The notes: generated by a model from the letters alone, not told the origin. Counted from the first letter of the stretch, positions 1 to 7,033 are shown. The stretch is DNA of 8,399 nt from Brevundimonas sp. UBA2388 (GCA_002343425.1 DDSO01000092.1:1-8399), one strand, 5' to 3'. Program-made: numbers and translations.

Positions 1-10
1 CAACACAGAG

Positions 11-42
11 CCGCCGCCTCCCGAGAGGGGGGCGGCGGTTTT
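11..42 (+). terminator. Intrinsic terminator of an upstream off-window gene
   Basis: A 12-bp GC-rich stem pairs 11-22 with 27-38, with one T-G wobble at 19/30. It closes on a GAGA tetraloop (23-26) and is followed directly by TTTT (39-42). This is a textbook rho-independent terminator read on the plus strand. No gene lies before it in the window, so it most likely ends a plus-strand gene beyond the left edge and insulates msrA from it. Confidence 0.85.
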
Positions 43-132
43 GCTTTGGACGCTTGATCTGAAACCGCCGGGGCGCGACCATCGTATGTCGGTCATGGCG
101 CGGACCCTGTCGCGCTGCCGGAGTCCGTCCCC

Positions 133-756
133 ATGTCGCGTCGCGCCGTTTGCAGTCTCGTCATTCTCGCGCTCGCCGCCTGCTCGCCGGGCGACCCGGC
201 GGAGAGCGCGCCCTCCGCTCCGCAGGCTCGGGACAGCGGCCGGCGCGAGGTCGCGGTCTTCGCCGGCGGCTGCTTCTGGTCGGTCGAAGCCAATTTTGAG
301 CGAATGCCCGGCGTGGTCGCGGCGGTATCCGGTTTCGCCGGCGGTCAGATCGCCAACCCGACCTATGATCAGGTGGTCCGGGGCGGAACCGGCCACCTCG
401 AGGCGGTGCAGGTGACCTTTGATCCGGCCCGCATCAGCTATCGCCAACTGGTCGACCGGTTCTGGCGAACCATCGATCCCACGGACCCCGACGGCCAGTT
501 CTGTGATCAGGGCGCGCCCTATGCCACGGCGGTCTTCGCCACCCCCGCCCAGAAGCCGGCCGCCGAGGCCTCGCGCCGCGCGGCAGTCGCGCAGATTGGG
601 CCGGCTCGCTTCGTCACGCCGGTTCGGGACTCGGCGCGGTTCTGGCCCGCCGAGGCCTATCATCAGGACTTCGCCCGGCTGAATCCGGTGCGCTATGGCG
701 GCTACACCCGATTCTGCGGCCGGGCCGCCCGTTTGCGGGCGGTCTGGGGCGAATAA
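133..756 (+). CDS. msrA: Peptide-methionine (S)-S-oxide reductase MsrA, lipoprotein form
   Basis: MsrA reduces the S-epimer of methionine sulfoxide in oxidised proteins. The 207-residue product has the family hallmark GCFW at residues 46-49, with C47 as the expected catalytic cysteine. It also has the GTGHLE segment (E90), DQGAPY (D125, Y130) and YHQDF (176-180). C124 and C195 are candidate resolving cysteines. The N-terminus is a short lipoprotein signal: two Arg, a hydrophobic stretch, then lipobox LAAC with C17 as the lipidation site. A Pro/Ala/Ser-rich linker of about 20 residues leads to the catalytic domain at about residue 38. The enzyme should therefore act in the periplasm, tethered to a membrane, not in the cytosol as for E. 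coli MsrA. The ATG at 133 is chosen because it gives the intact signal and has a GGAG at 120-123, 9 nt upstream. The gene stands alone between a terminator and a 255-bp gap. Confidence 0.93.
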   Translation: MSRRAVCSLVILALAACSPGDPAESAPSAPQARDSGRREVAVFAGGCFWSVEANFERMPGVVAAVSGFAGGQIANPTYDQVVRGGTGHLEAVQVTFDPARISYRQLVDRFWRTIDPTDPDGQFCDQGAPYATAVFATPAQKPAAEASRRAAVAQIGPARFVTPVRDSARFWPAEAYHQDFARLNPVRYGGYTRFCGRAARLRAVWGE

Positions 757-890
757 CCGTCGAGCGAGCCCATCCAAATCGATCCGGGCGCGGAAGAAAT
801 GTCCAAGGGTTGCCCGGGGCGGCGCTCCGGAGCGAAGACATCCACAGATTCCGACCCGCTCGAGTGTGTCTCTAACGCCACCCGATCTGA
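757..890. other. Intergenic stretch with a perfect 12-bp palindrome
   Basis: This is the first part of the msrA to TonB-receptor gap, and no open frame here looks like a gene. It contains a perfect palindrome CGCTCCGGAGCG at 823-834. There is also a weak long-range pairing of CCGGGC (784-789) with GCCCGG (812-817). Neither is followed by a T-run, so neither is a convincing msrA terminator. The palindrome could be a dimeric-regulator site or a chance result of GC-rich DNA. Confidence 0.3.
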
Positions 891-930
891 CTGTCATATC
901 ACTGTCACACGAATGTCGTCCCACTTTCCG
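891..930 (+). promoter_or_regulatory. PhoB box (Pho box), probably with a weaker second unit
   Basis: At 891-908 the sequence reads CTGTCAT-ATCA-CTGTCAC: two 7-mers on an 11-bp period, matching the classical PhoB binding site of two CTGTCAT-like repeats spaced by 4 bp. The same register continues with a degraded ATGTCGT (913-919) and a very weak CTTTCCG (924-930), as in tandem Pho boxes. PhoB normally binds in place of a -35 element, about 10 bp upstream of the -10. CCTAGA at 939-944 is a possible, weak -10 at that distance. The site lies about 105 bp upstream of the TonB-dependent receptor and points toward it. The primary repeat pair is directly visible; activation under phosphate limitation is inferred. 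Confidence 0.72.
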
Positions 931-979
931 ATGGCACGCCTAGAGGGGGCGGGAGATTAGCCGGCTGCCGCCGGTTGCC

Positions 980-993
980 GGGCGTGCGCGCCC
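980..993 (+). other. Small hairpin in the receptor 5' leader
   Basis: GGGCG (980-984) pairs with CGCCC (989-993) around a TGCG loop, followed by TTCTTC. It lies between the presumed promoter and the ribosome binding site of the TonB receptor, in a CCGG-rich stretch (961-982). It could stabilise the mRNA or affect translation. It is too short to be called a terminator or riboswitch. Confidence 0.25.
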
Positions 994-1003
994 TTCTTCA
1001 TTC

Positions 1004-1020
1004 GGGGATCAATGACAATG
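1004..1020 (+). promoter_or_regulatory. Ribosome binding site and alternative starts of the TonB receptor
   Basis: GGGGA at 1004-1008 is the only purine-rich candidate. It leaves only 3 nt before the first ATG (1012) but 9 nt before the second in-frame ATG (1018), because the protein begins Met-Thr-Met-Thr. Spacing favours 1018 as the main start. The choice changes the signal peptide by only two residues. Confidence 0.5.
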
Positions 1021-3651
1021 ACGAACCGCAAACGCGTGTTCTGGGCGACCACCGCCCTCTTCAGCGGCCTTCTGGTCGCCGGCGCCGCATCGGCCCAATC
1101 GTCGGGCACGGTCGCGACCGAGGCTACCGAACTGGACACCGTCGTCGTGACCGGCACGCGCGGGCCGTTCACCACCGACGGCTCGATCGTCGCCGAGACG
1201 GTCGCCAAGACCCGCTCGACCATCACCCAGGAGTTCATCTCGACCCAGAGCCCCGGTCAGACGATCCTGCAGACCCTGAACCTGGTCCCCGGCCTGAACT
1301 TCGTGAACGCCGACCCCTTCGGTAACTCGGGCGGCAACATTCGCCTGCGCGGCTTCGACGGCAACCGGGTCTCGCTGACCTTCGACGGCATCCCGCTGAA
1401 CGACACCGGCAACTACGCCACCTACACCAACCAGCAGCTGGACCCGGAACTGATCGAGCGCGCGGCCGTCAACACCGGCACGACTGACGTCGACAGCCCG
1501 ACCGCCTCGGCGACCGGCGGCACCATCAACTACACCACGGCGCGCCCGCTCGAGGAGATGGGTGGCCAGGTGAACGTTTCGTTCGGCGACTTCAACTATC
1601 GCCGTCTGTTCACCCGCTTCGACACCGGAACCTTCGGTCCGTGGGACACGACCGCCTACTTCACCTTCTCCGGCACCGACTATGACAAGTTCAAGGGTCC
1701 CGGCAACCTTGAGAAGCGCCAGTACAATGCCCGCCTCTATCAGAACCTCGGTGATGGCAACTTCGCCAGCCTGTCGGCGCACTGGAACCGCAACCGGAAC
1801 GACTTCTACAACAACTTCATCAACCAGGCCCAGTTCAACTCCGGCACCTACCTCGAACAGGACCGCTCCTGCTCGATGCCGAACGGCGGCCCCGGCGCCC
1901 AGAACGACAACACCCAGTCGACCTTCGTCCGCTCGGACGGCACGACGGGCACGGGCAGCTGCACCAACTTCTTTGGCCTGCGCATCAACCCGTCGAACAC
2001 CGGCAACATCCGCGGTCAGTTCAGCTACGGCCTGACGGACAGCATCCGGTTCACCTTCGACCCGTCGTTCCAGTATGTGACCGCCAACGGCGGCAACTAT
2101 TCGTTCGCCACCGAGCGTGACAACCGCTTCGACCAGGACGGCAACAACACCGGCGGCATCGGCGTGGACCTGAACGGAGACGGTGACGTCCTCGACACCA
2201 TCGCCATCTACGCCCCGTCCAACACCACCACCAACCGCTACGGCATCATCAGCTCGCTGATCTGGGATCTGAACGAGGATCACCGCATCCGCGCCGCCTA
2301 CACCCTGGACTACGGTCGCCACCGCCAGACCGGCGAAGGCATCCGCCTCGGCCGCGACGGTCGCCCGGCCAATGTGTTCGGCGGCCATGAGCGTTGGGGT
2401 TCGCCGGAACTGCGCCTGCGCGGCCGGGACGGCTCGCACTACAACTCGCGCGACCGTTTCTCGATCGCCGAACTGAACCAGTTCGCCCTGGAATACCGCG
2501 GCCAGTTCCTCGAGGACACGGTCACGGTCAACATCGGCGCCCGCGCCCCGATGTTCCGTCGCGAACTGAACCAGTACTGCTACTCGCTGAACGGCACCTC
2601 GACCGTCCGTTGCACCACCGAAGCCACCACGCCGGACCTCACCCGTCCCGGCAATGTGACCTTCAACGGCACCACCGGTTCGTGGATCGCGCCCTACCAG
2701 GCCGAACTCGAGTTCAACGACATCCTGCCGAGCCTCGGCGTCAACTGGCGCTTCGCGGATGGTCACAGCGTGTACGCCAGCTATGCGGAAGGCATTTCCG
2801 TGCCCCGCACGGACAACCTCTACCAGCCCGTCCGCAGCACCACCGGCGCCCTCGACTTCTCGGCCGTGCAGCCGGAACTGACCCAGTCCTACGACCTGGG
2901 CTATCGCTTCCGTAACGACATGTTCCTGGCCCAGGCCGCGCTCTGGTACACCAACTACGAGAATCGCATCGTTTCGTCGCGCGACAACGACCCGAGCTCG
3001 CCGACCTTCGACCTGATCATCGACCGCAACGTCGGCGCGGTGGAGCAGTGGGGCTTCGACGGCCAACTCGGCTGGAACGTCACCGAGAACTTCTCGGTCT
3101 ATGGTTCGGCGTCGTATAACGAGAGCGAAATCCAGGACAACCTGTTCTTCGGCAACTTCAACTGCACCAACGCCAACCAGGTCGCGGGTTCGACCCCGGC
3201 CTGTGGCGCGGGCACCCTGATCCCGCTGTTCCTGCCGACCGCCGGCAAGTCGCTGGTCGAAACGCCCGACTGGACCTACTCGCTGCGGATGGACTGGGAC
3301 GTCACCGAAGACTTCTCGGTCGGCCTGCAAGGCAAATATGTCGGCGACCGTTGGGCCACCGACGTCAACGACGAGGTCGCCCCGGCCTATACGGTCGTCG
3401 ATTTCGACGCCCGCTACGACCTGACCCGCCTGGTCGGCAGCCTCCGTGACGTCTATGTCCAGGTCAACGTGACGAACCTGCTGGAAGAGGACTACCTCGG
3501 CAACATCTCGTCGGGTAACAACTCGCTGGCCTCGACCCTGACGACCGATCCCCGTGTGCCGGCGGCCAACGCCATCCGCTCGGGCCAGGTCCGGACCTAT
3601 TCGGTCGGGTCGCCGCGGACCGCGATGATCTCGCTCGGCGTGAAGTTCTAG
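1012..3651 (+). CDS. TonB-dependent outer-membrane receptor
   Basis: This is an active-transport porin taking up a ligand with energy from TonB-ExbB-ExbD. Its 879 residues are normal for the family. A signal peptide ends at AASA (cleavage after about residue 28), and the TonB box is LDTVVVTG (41-48). The plug domain runs from about 60 to 178, with the typical NIRLRGF, DGIPLN and TGGTINYTTARP segments. A 22-strand barrel should fill the rest, ending in VKF with the C-terminal Phe needed for barrel insertion. Six cysteines form three close pairs (287/317, 523/534, 718/731), probably disulfides in extracellular loops. Residues 386-395 form a calcium-loop-like DLNGDGDVLD. The gene is a single transcription unit, with a Pho box upstream and a terminator downstream. 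The ligand is unknown. Sequence style recalls siderophore-type receptors, while the Pho box suggests a phosphorus-linked substrate. The true start may be the ATG at 1018. Confidence 0.93.
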   Translation: MTMTNRKRVFWATTALFSGLLVAGAASAQSSGTVATEATELDTVVVTGTRGPFTTDGSIVAETVAKTRSTITQEFISTQSPGQTILQTLNLVPGLNFVNADPFGNSGGNIRLRGFDGNRVSLTFDGIPLNDTGNYATYTNQQLDPELIERAAVNTGTTDVDSPTASATGGTINYTTARPLEEMGGQVNVSFGDFNYRRLFTRFDTGTFGPWDTTAYFTFSGTDYDKFKGPGNLEKRQYNARLYQNLGDGNFASLSAHWNRNRNDFYNNFINQAQFNSGTYLEQDRSCSMPNGGPGAQNDNTQSTFVRSDGTTGTGSCTNFFGLRINPSNTGNIRGQFSYGLTDSIRFTFDPSFQYVTANGGNYSFATERDNRFDQDGNNTGGIGVDLNGDGDVLDTIAIYAPSNTTTNRYGIISSLIWDLNEDHRIRAAYTLDYGRHRQTGEGIRLGRDGRPANVFGGHERWGSPELRLRGRDGSHYNSRDRFSIAELNQFALEYRGQFLEDTVTVNIGARAPMFRRELNQYCYSLNGTSTVRCTTEATTPDLTRPGNVTFNGTTGSWIAPYQAELEFNDILPSLGVNWRFADGHSVYASYAEGISVPRTDNLYQPVRSTTGALDFSAVQPELTQSYDLGYRFRNDMFLAQAALWYTNYENRIVSSRDNDPSSPTFDLIIDRNVGAVEQWGFDGQLGWNVTENFSVYGSASYNESEIQDNLFFGNFNCTNANQVAGSTPACGAGTLIPLFLPTAGKSLVETPDWTYSLRMDWDVTEDFSVGLQGKYVGDRWATDVNDEVAPAYTVVDFDARYDLTRLVGSLRDVYVQVNVTNLLEEDYLGNISSGNNSLASTLTTDPRVPAANAIRSGQVRTYSVGSPRTAMISLGVKF

Positions 3652-3680
3652 AGCCGGGTCCATCGGGACTGACGAACGAG

Positions 3681-3715
3681 GGGGCGGTCCGGAGACGGGC
3701 CGCCCCTTTTCGTTT
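3681..3715 (+). terminator. Intrinsic terminator of the TonB receptor gene
   Basis: A 10-bp stem pairs 3681-3690 with 3697-3706, with one T-G wobble. It has a six-base loop (GGAGAC) and is followed by TTTTCGTTTT (3707-3716). It begins 30 bp after the receptor stop codon and separates that gene from aguA. Confidence 0.85.
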
Positions 3716-3738
3716 TGCACCGACCATCGGGGGATGAG

Positions 3739-3767
3739 TTGAAGTCGGGGTCCGGCGTGTCTATCTG
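3739..3767 (+). promoter_or_regulatory. Possible housekeeping-type promoter of aguAB
   Basis: TTGAAG (3739-3744) and TATCTG (3762-3767) are separated by 17 bp, downstream of the receptor terminator and 39 bp before the aguA start. Against TTGACA/TATAAT the matches are 4/6 and 3/6. Position and spacing are good but the elements are weak. A promoter is needed somewhere in 3716-3806, because the terminator should block read-through. Confidence 0.35.
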
Positions 3768-3806
3768 GCGCGGTCGCCTCGCCGCCGTTCAGGACTTCCC
3801 GCTCCC

Positions 3807-4808
3807 ATGACCAGATCCATCCCCGCCGAATGGTCTCTGCACCGCGCGATTTGGGTTGGCTGGCCGAGCCACGGCGAGCTGTGGGAGGAAAGCCTCGAGC
3901 CGGCCCAGGCCGAGGTCGAGGCCCTGGTCCGCGCCCTGGCCGGGCCGGGCCGCGAAACCGTGAAGCTGATGGTCGGCAAGCCTGAAGCTCTGGACGATGC
4001 TCGAACCCGCTTCGCCGGCGTGGCCCATGTCGAAGTCATTGATGGCCGGTTCGGGGACATCTGGCTGCGCGACACCGGCCCGATCTTCGGCGCCGGGTCA
4101 GCGACGGCCGCAGCCTTCCGCTTCAACGGTTGGGGCGGGAAATACGAGCTGGAGTACGATGACACGGTTGCGGAGCAGATCGGCGCGGCCTCCGGCGTGG
4201 CGCTCGACCGGCACGACTTCATTCTTGAGGGCGGGGCGCTGGACCATGACGGGCAGGGGACGATCGTCACCACCCGCCAGTGCCTGCTGAACCCGAACCG
4301 CAACCCGGGCTGGACCGAGGCTGCCGCAGAGGCCGCGCTGGCTGCGTCGCTGGGCGCGCGCAAGGTCCTGTGGCTCGGCGACGGCCTGCTGAACGACCAC
4401 ACCGACGGCCATGTCGACAATCTGGCCCGGTTCGTCGCGCCGGGCGTGATCGCCTGTCCGATCGCATCAGGCCGAAATGATCCGAACGACGACGTCTATG
4501 ACGCGGTGGCGAAGGCGCTGTCTGAGATGACGGATGCGACCGGCGCGCCGCTGAAACTGCTGCGCCTGCCGTCGCCCGGCTTCATCGGCGACGAGGACGA
4601 AAAGCCCATCCCGGCCAGCCACATGAATTTCCTCATCGCCAACGGCGCGGTGATCGTCCCGGACTACGGCAACACGCGCGCCGTCGATCTGGTCTGTCAG
4701 GGCCTGAAGACGGTCTTCGCGGACCGCGAAATCATCCCCCTGTCCTCCATCGCCATCCTGTCCGGCGGTGGATCCTTCCATTGCATCTCCCAGCAGGAGC
4801 CCGCCTGA
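3807..4808 (+). CDS. aguA: Agmatine deiminase
   Basis: AguA hydrolyses agmatine to N-carbamoylputrescine and ammonia, the middle part of the arginine-to-putrescine route; it is cytosolic. The 333-residue product belongs to the guanidino-modifying (pentein) peptidyl-arginine-deiminase-like family. Visible landmarks are the N-terminal IPAEWSLHRAIWVGWPS, GDIWLRDTGP (83-92), FNGWGGKY (106-113), LEGG (140-143, E141), HTDGHVDNLARF (198-209, catalytic H202) and GGGSFHCISQQEPA at the C-terminus with nucleophile C326. All expected catalytic residues are present. The ATG at 3807 gives the standard family N-terminus. Its Shine-Dalgarno is poor: AGGA at 3791-3794 is 12 nt away. The stop codon overlaps the aguB start by one base (TGATG), so the two genes form a translationally coupled operon. 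Confidence 0.95.
   Translation: MTRSIPAEWSLHRAIWVGWPSHGELWEESLEPAQAEVEALVRALAGPGRETVKLMVGKPEALDDARTRFAGVAHVEVIDGRFGDIWLRDTGPIFGAGSATAAAFRFNGWGGKYELEYDDTVAEQIGAASGVALDRHDFILEGGALDHDGQGTIVTTRQCLLNPNRNPGWTEAAAEAALAASLGARKVLWLGDGLLNDHTDGHVDNLARFVAPGVIACPIASGRNDPNDDVYDAVAKALSEMTDATGAPLKLLRLPSPGFIGDEDEKPIPASHMNFLIANGAVIVPDYGNTRAVDLVCQGLKTVFADREIIPLSSIAILSGGGSFHCISQQEPA
4795..4799 (+). promoter_or_regulatory. Ribosome binding site that fixes the aguB start
   Basis: AGGAG lies inside the last codons of aguA, 8 nt before the ATG at 4808. It supports that ATG over the in-frame TTG at 4781, which would only add residues translated from the end of aguA in another frame. Confidence 0.8.
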
Positions 4809-5677
4809 TGGCCCGCACGATCTCCGTAGCCGCCCTGCAGACGTCCTACGGTGAGGACCTGCGTGCCAATATCGACAAGACCATCGCTCTGGTTCGACAG
4901 GCCGCCGCAAAGGGCGCGCAGGTGATCCTGCCGAGCGAACTGTTCCAGGGGCCGTACTTCTGCGTCAGCCAGGAGGAGCGCTGGTTCGCGGGCGCCCATC
5001 CGTGGCGCGAGCACCCGTGCGTCGTCGCCCTCCAGCCCGTGGCTGCCGAGCTCGGCGTCGCCATCCCCGTCTCAATCTTCGAGCGTGAGGGACCCCACTA
5101 TTTCAACTCCATGGTCATGTTGGACGCTGACGGCGCGGCCCTGGGCGTCTATCGCAAGAGCCACATCCCCGACGGCCCCGGTTATCAGGAGAAATACTAT
5201 TTCCGGCCCGGCGACACCGGCTTCAAGGTCTGGAACACCCGTCACGGCCGTATAGGCGTCGGCATCTGCTGGGACCAGTGGTACCCGGAGACGGCGCGGG
5301 CGATGATGCTGCAGGGGGCCGAGGTGTTGATGTATCCGACGGCCATCGGCTCCGAACCGCATGACAAGGAGCTGGACACCGCCGAGCCGTGGCGGCGCGC
5401 CATGCAGGGGCACGCGGTGTCCAACGTCGTGCCGGTCGTCGGCGCCAACCGCATCGGCCACGAACAGGTCAACGACGCCGGGCAGGTCTTCTACGGCTCA
5501 TCCTTCATCGCCGACCACCGCGGTGATCTGGTCGAGAGCTTCGGTCGGGAAGAGGAAGGGGCCCTGGTCCACACCTTCGATCTCGACTTCATCGACCGCC
5601 ACCGCGCGGCCTGGGGTTTCTTCCGCGACCGCCGGACCGATCTGTACGGCTCGCTGGTCAGCCCGCGTCCGGCGTAG
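4808..5677 (+). CDS. aguB: N-carbamoylputrescine amidase
   Basis: AguB hydrolyses N-carbamoylputrescine to putrescine, CO2 and ammonia, completing the step begun by AguA. The 289-residue product is a nitrilase-superfamily (carbon-nitrogen hydrolase) enzyme of usual length. Its Glu-Lys-Cys triad is visible: E44 in LPSELFQGPYFC, K117 in YRKSHIPDGPGYQEKYYF, and C154 in GVGICWDQWYPE. Segments QEKYYFRPGD and YPTAIGSEP are typical of the carbamoylputrescine branch, and so is the pairing with aguA. The gene starts at the overlapping TGATG. Its last 20 bp overlap tail-to-tail with the end of the minus-strand phosphatase-like gene, and there is no intrinsic terminator between them. Nothing suggests loss of function. 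Confidence 0.95.
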   Translation: MARTISVAALQTSYGEDLRANIDKTIALVRQAAAKGAQVILPSELFQGPYFCVSQEERWFAGAHPWREHPCVVALQPVAAELGVAIPVSIFEREGPHYFNSMVMLDADGAALGVYRKSHIPDGPGYQEKYYFRPGDTGFKVWNTRHGRIGVGICWDQWYPETARAMMLQGAEVLMYPTAIGSEPHDKELDTAEPWRRAMQGHAVSNVVPVVGANRIGHEQVNDAGQVFYGSSFIADHRGDLVESFGREEEGALVHTFDLDFIDRHRAAWGFFRDRRTDLYGSLVSPRPA

Positions 5678-6455
5678 CCGCCGGGGCGCTCACCGGCCGA
5701 AGCGCACGGCGTTCGGCGGCGCAGGCCGGATGGGTCAGGCCCTCGGCGCGCGCGGCGGCGACCTCGGCCCTGGCAGCCTCCAGGTCGACGGCGAACTCCG
5801 GCGTGGCGGCGGCCTGCTCATAGACGGCCCGGCCGATCTGAATGCCGTCGGCGACGTCCGCCTGCCAGTTCACCCGGCACAGGGCGCGGCTTGCGCCGAT
5901 ATCCAGTCCCCGCCGCCGGACCTCCCCAGCCTGGTCCGGCGCGAGGGCGGCGAACATCTCGCCATAGACCGCCCCGGCGACGGCGCCGCCCGCAGGCCAG
6001 GAGGGGCTGTTGCGCGAGGCCTCATCCATCCGGATACAGGACTGCAGGTCCGGCCGTTGAGCAACCGGTCGCTGTCGTGGCGCGCGCTCGGCGAGAGCGT
6101 TCGTGACGCTGGCGGAATCAACCAGCAGCCGGTTCATCAGCCTGTTCAGAGCAGGGCGCGGCCTGTCCTCCAGCCGTGTATTCAGGATGCAGTCGAAATG
6201 CTGGGCGGCCCCCGGCGGCCGCAGTTCCGCGTGGACCGTGGCCAGCCACCAGCGGTCGGCGCCTGGCTCGACGGAGTCGAAGACGGCCTGTTCCACGTCC
6301 GGATAGACGGGCGAAGGCGTGAGTTCCGACCCGACCGACCGGACGACGGCAGGGTCGAGATAGCCCTCAACCGGCGCAAGGGCGATGATGGGCGCTGCTG
6401 CCGAAGCGCACCCGCCCATCAGGAGGCAGGCGGCCAGGGCGGCAGCCGGTTTCAC
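5658..6455 (-). CDS. Class A acid phosphatase (PhoN/PAP2-like) homologue, lipoprotein, probably catalytically dead
   Basis: The 265-residue product begins with a lipoprotein signal ending in LLMGGC (lipidation at C16). Its region from about 100 to 235 aligns by eye with bacterial class A non-specific acid phosphatases such as PhoN. The family signature is KX6RP, PSGH and SRX5HX3D. Here the Lys is Ala (A122) although R129-P130 are kept. PSGH reads PAGG (154-157), and in the last motif S189-R190 and D200 are kept but the nucleophilic His is Asn (N196, AAC codon at 5868-5870). Fold landmarks such as RRGLDIGASRALCRVNWQADV and the TPEF...AARAE tail are well preserved. The fold is therefore likely intact and the phosphatase reaction is probably lost. 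It may bind a phosphorylated ligand or have a structural role. The start is a GTG in a GTGA overlap with the stop of the upstream lipoprotein gene, so translation is probably coupled. The reading frame is open and unbroken, which argues against a decaying pseudogene. Confidence 0.75.
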   Translation of the reverse strand: MKPAAALAACLLMGGCASAAAPIIALAPVEGYLDPAVVRSVGSELTPSPVYPDVEQAVFDSVEPGADRWWLATVHAELRPPGAAQHFDCILNTRLEDRPRPALNRLMNRLLVDSASVTNALAERAPRQRPVAQRPDLQSCIRMDEASRNSPSWPAGGAVAGAVYGEMFAALAPDQAGEVRRRGLDIGASRALCRVNWQADVADGIQIGRAVYEQAAATPEFAVDLEAARAEVAAARAEGLTHPACAAERRALRPVSAPAATPDAG

Positions 6456-6937
6456 CGGCCGTTGGTCCAGTCCAGCTGCACGCTGGTCGGGCCGCCTTCG
6501 ACCGGCGTGGCGACGACGTGCAGCAGCTTGCCGCTGTCATCCTTGGCGGCGGCGCCATAGGCGCGGGCCTCGCCGGTGTTCATGGCCATGACGGAGGCCA
6601 GGCCGGCCGCCTCGGCGCGCTGGCGATAGAAGGCAATCACCGCGTCCGGAGTAGCCTCGGTCGTGAAGACCAGAATGCCGCCGGGGCCCTCGGCGCTCCG
6701 GGCGACCGTAGGCGGCCCGCTGGCGACGGCGCCCGGGTAGACGACGGCGAACGCGGGGGCTCCGGGGGCAGCGGGCGCCGCTGCTGAGGCGGTTTCAGCC
6801 GGCGCAGGGGTGACAGCGGCCGCGGCTTCCGCTGCGGGCGCCGCCTCGGCGACCGGGGCCTCATCTGCGGGGGCCTGGCTGCAACCGGCCATGGCCATGG
6901 CCGCCATCAGAGCGGCGACCGCAAGCGTGCGCTTCAT
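6452..6937 (-). CDS. Ala-rich lipoprotein of unknown function
   Basis: The 161-residue product has a clear lipoprotein signal (MKRTLAVAALMAAMAMAGC), with C19 as the lipidation site and Ser at +2, which fits outer-membrane sorting. Residues 21-62 form a low-complexity Ala/Pro/Glu linker. Residues 63-161 look like a small folded domain, with VVYPGA, a strand GGILVFTTEATPDAVIAFYRQRAEAAGL and a C-terminal strand SVQLDW. The pattern of a short strand followed by an FY-containing helix recurs in small periplasmic domains, but I cannot name a family. The ATG at 6937 is chosen over longer in-frame extensions because it starts the signal peptide and has AAGGA 9 nt upstream. It shares a 4-base overlap with the phosphatase-like gene behind it, forming a two-lipoprotein operon. 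Confidence 0.8.
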   Translation of the reverse strand: MKRTLAVAALMAAMAMAGCSQAPADEAPVAEAAPAAEAAAAVTPAPAETASAAAPAAPGAPAFAVVYPGAVASGPPTVARSAEGPGGILVFTTEATPDAVIAFYRQRAEAAGLASVMAMNTGEARAYGAAAKDDSGKLLHVVATPVEGGPTSVQLDWTNGR

Positions 6938-7013
6938 CCCGTATCGTCCTTGAAGAGACTGTCGTTGAGTGGCCGCACCGTGGCCCAAGCCTGCGGCGGC
7001 GGCAAGGCAGGTT

Positions 7014-7033
7014 CGCGCCTTCGCCAAGGCGCG
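7014..7033 (-). other. Perfect hairpin between the small acidic protein and lipoprotein genes
   Basis: CGCGCCTT (7014-7021) and AAGGCGCG (7026-7033) form an 8-bp perfect stem with a 4-nt loop. It lies 14 bp past the stop of the acidic protein gene, read on the minus strand. No T-run follows in that direction, so it is not a standard intrinsic terminator. It may protect the 3' end or cause only partial termination before the lipoprotein pair. Confidence 0.35.

Noticed and set aside
961..1003. A riboswitch or leader regulator before the TonB receptor
   Set aside because: Only a 5-bp hairpin is visible. There is no conserved aptamer core that I recognise and no terminator/antiterminator pair.
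1009..3720. A 903-codon open frame antisense to the TonB receptor
   Set aside because: It is rich in Val, Arg, Gly and Ala with no recognisable domain. It is the expected mirror of a high-GC gene with strong third-position bias, and the plus-strand product is unmistakable.
5361..6560. A 399-codon plus-strand frame running through the end of aguB and the phosphatase-like gene
   Set aside because: It overlaps aguB in another frame and lies antisense to a recognisable lipoprotein gene. Its translation is Arg/Pro-rich and matches nothing.
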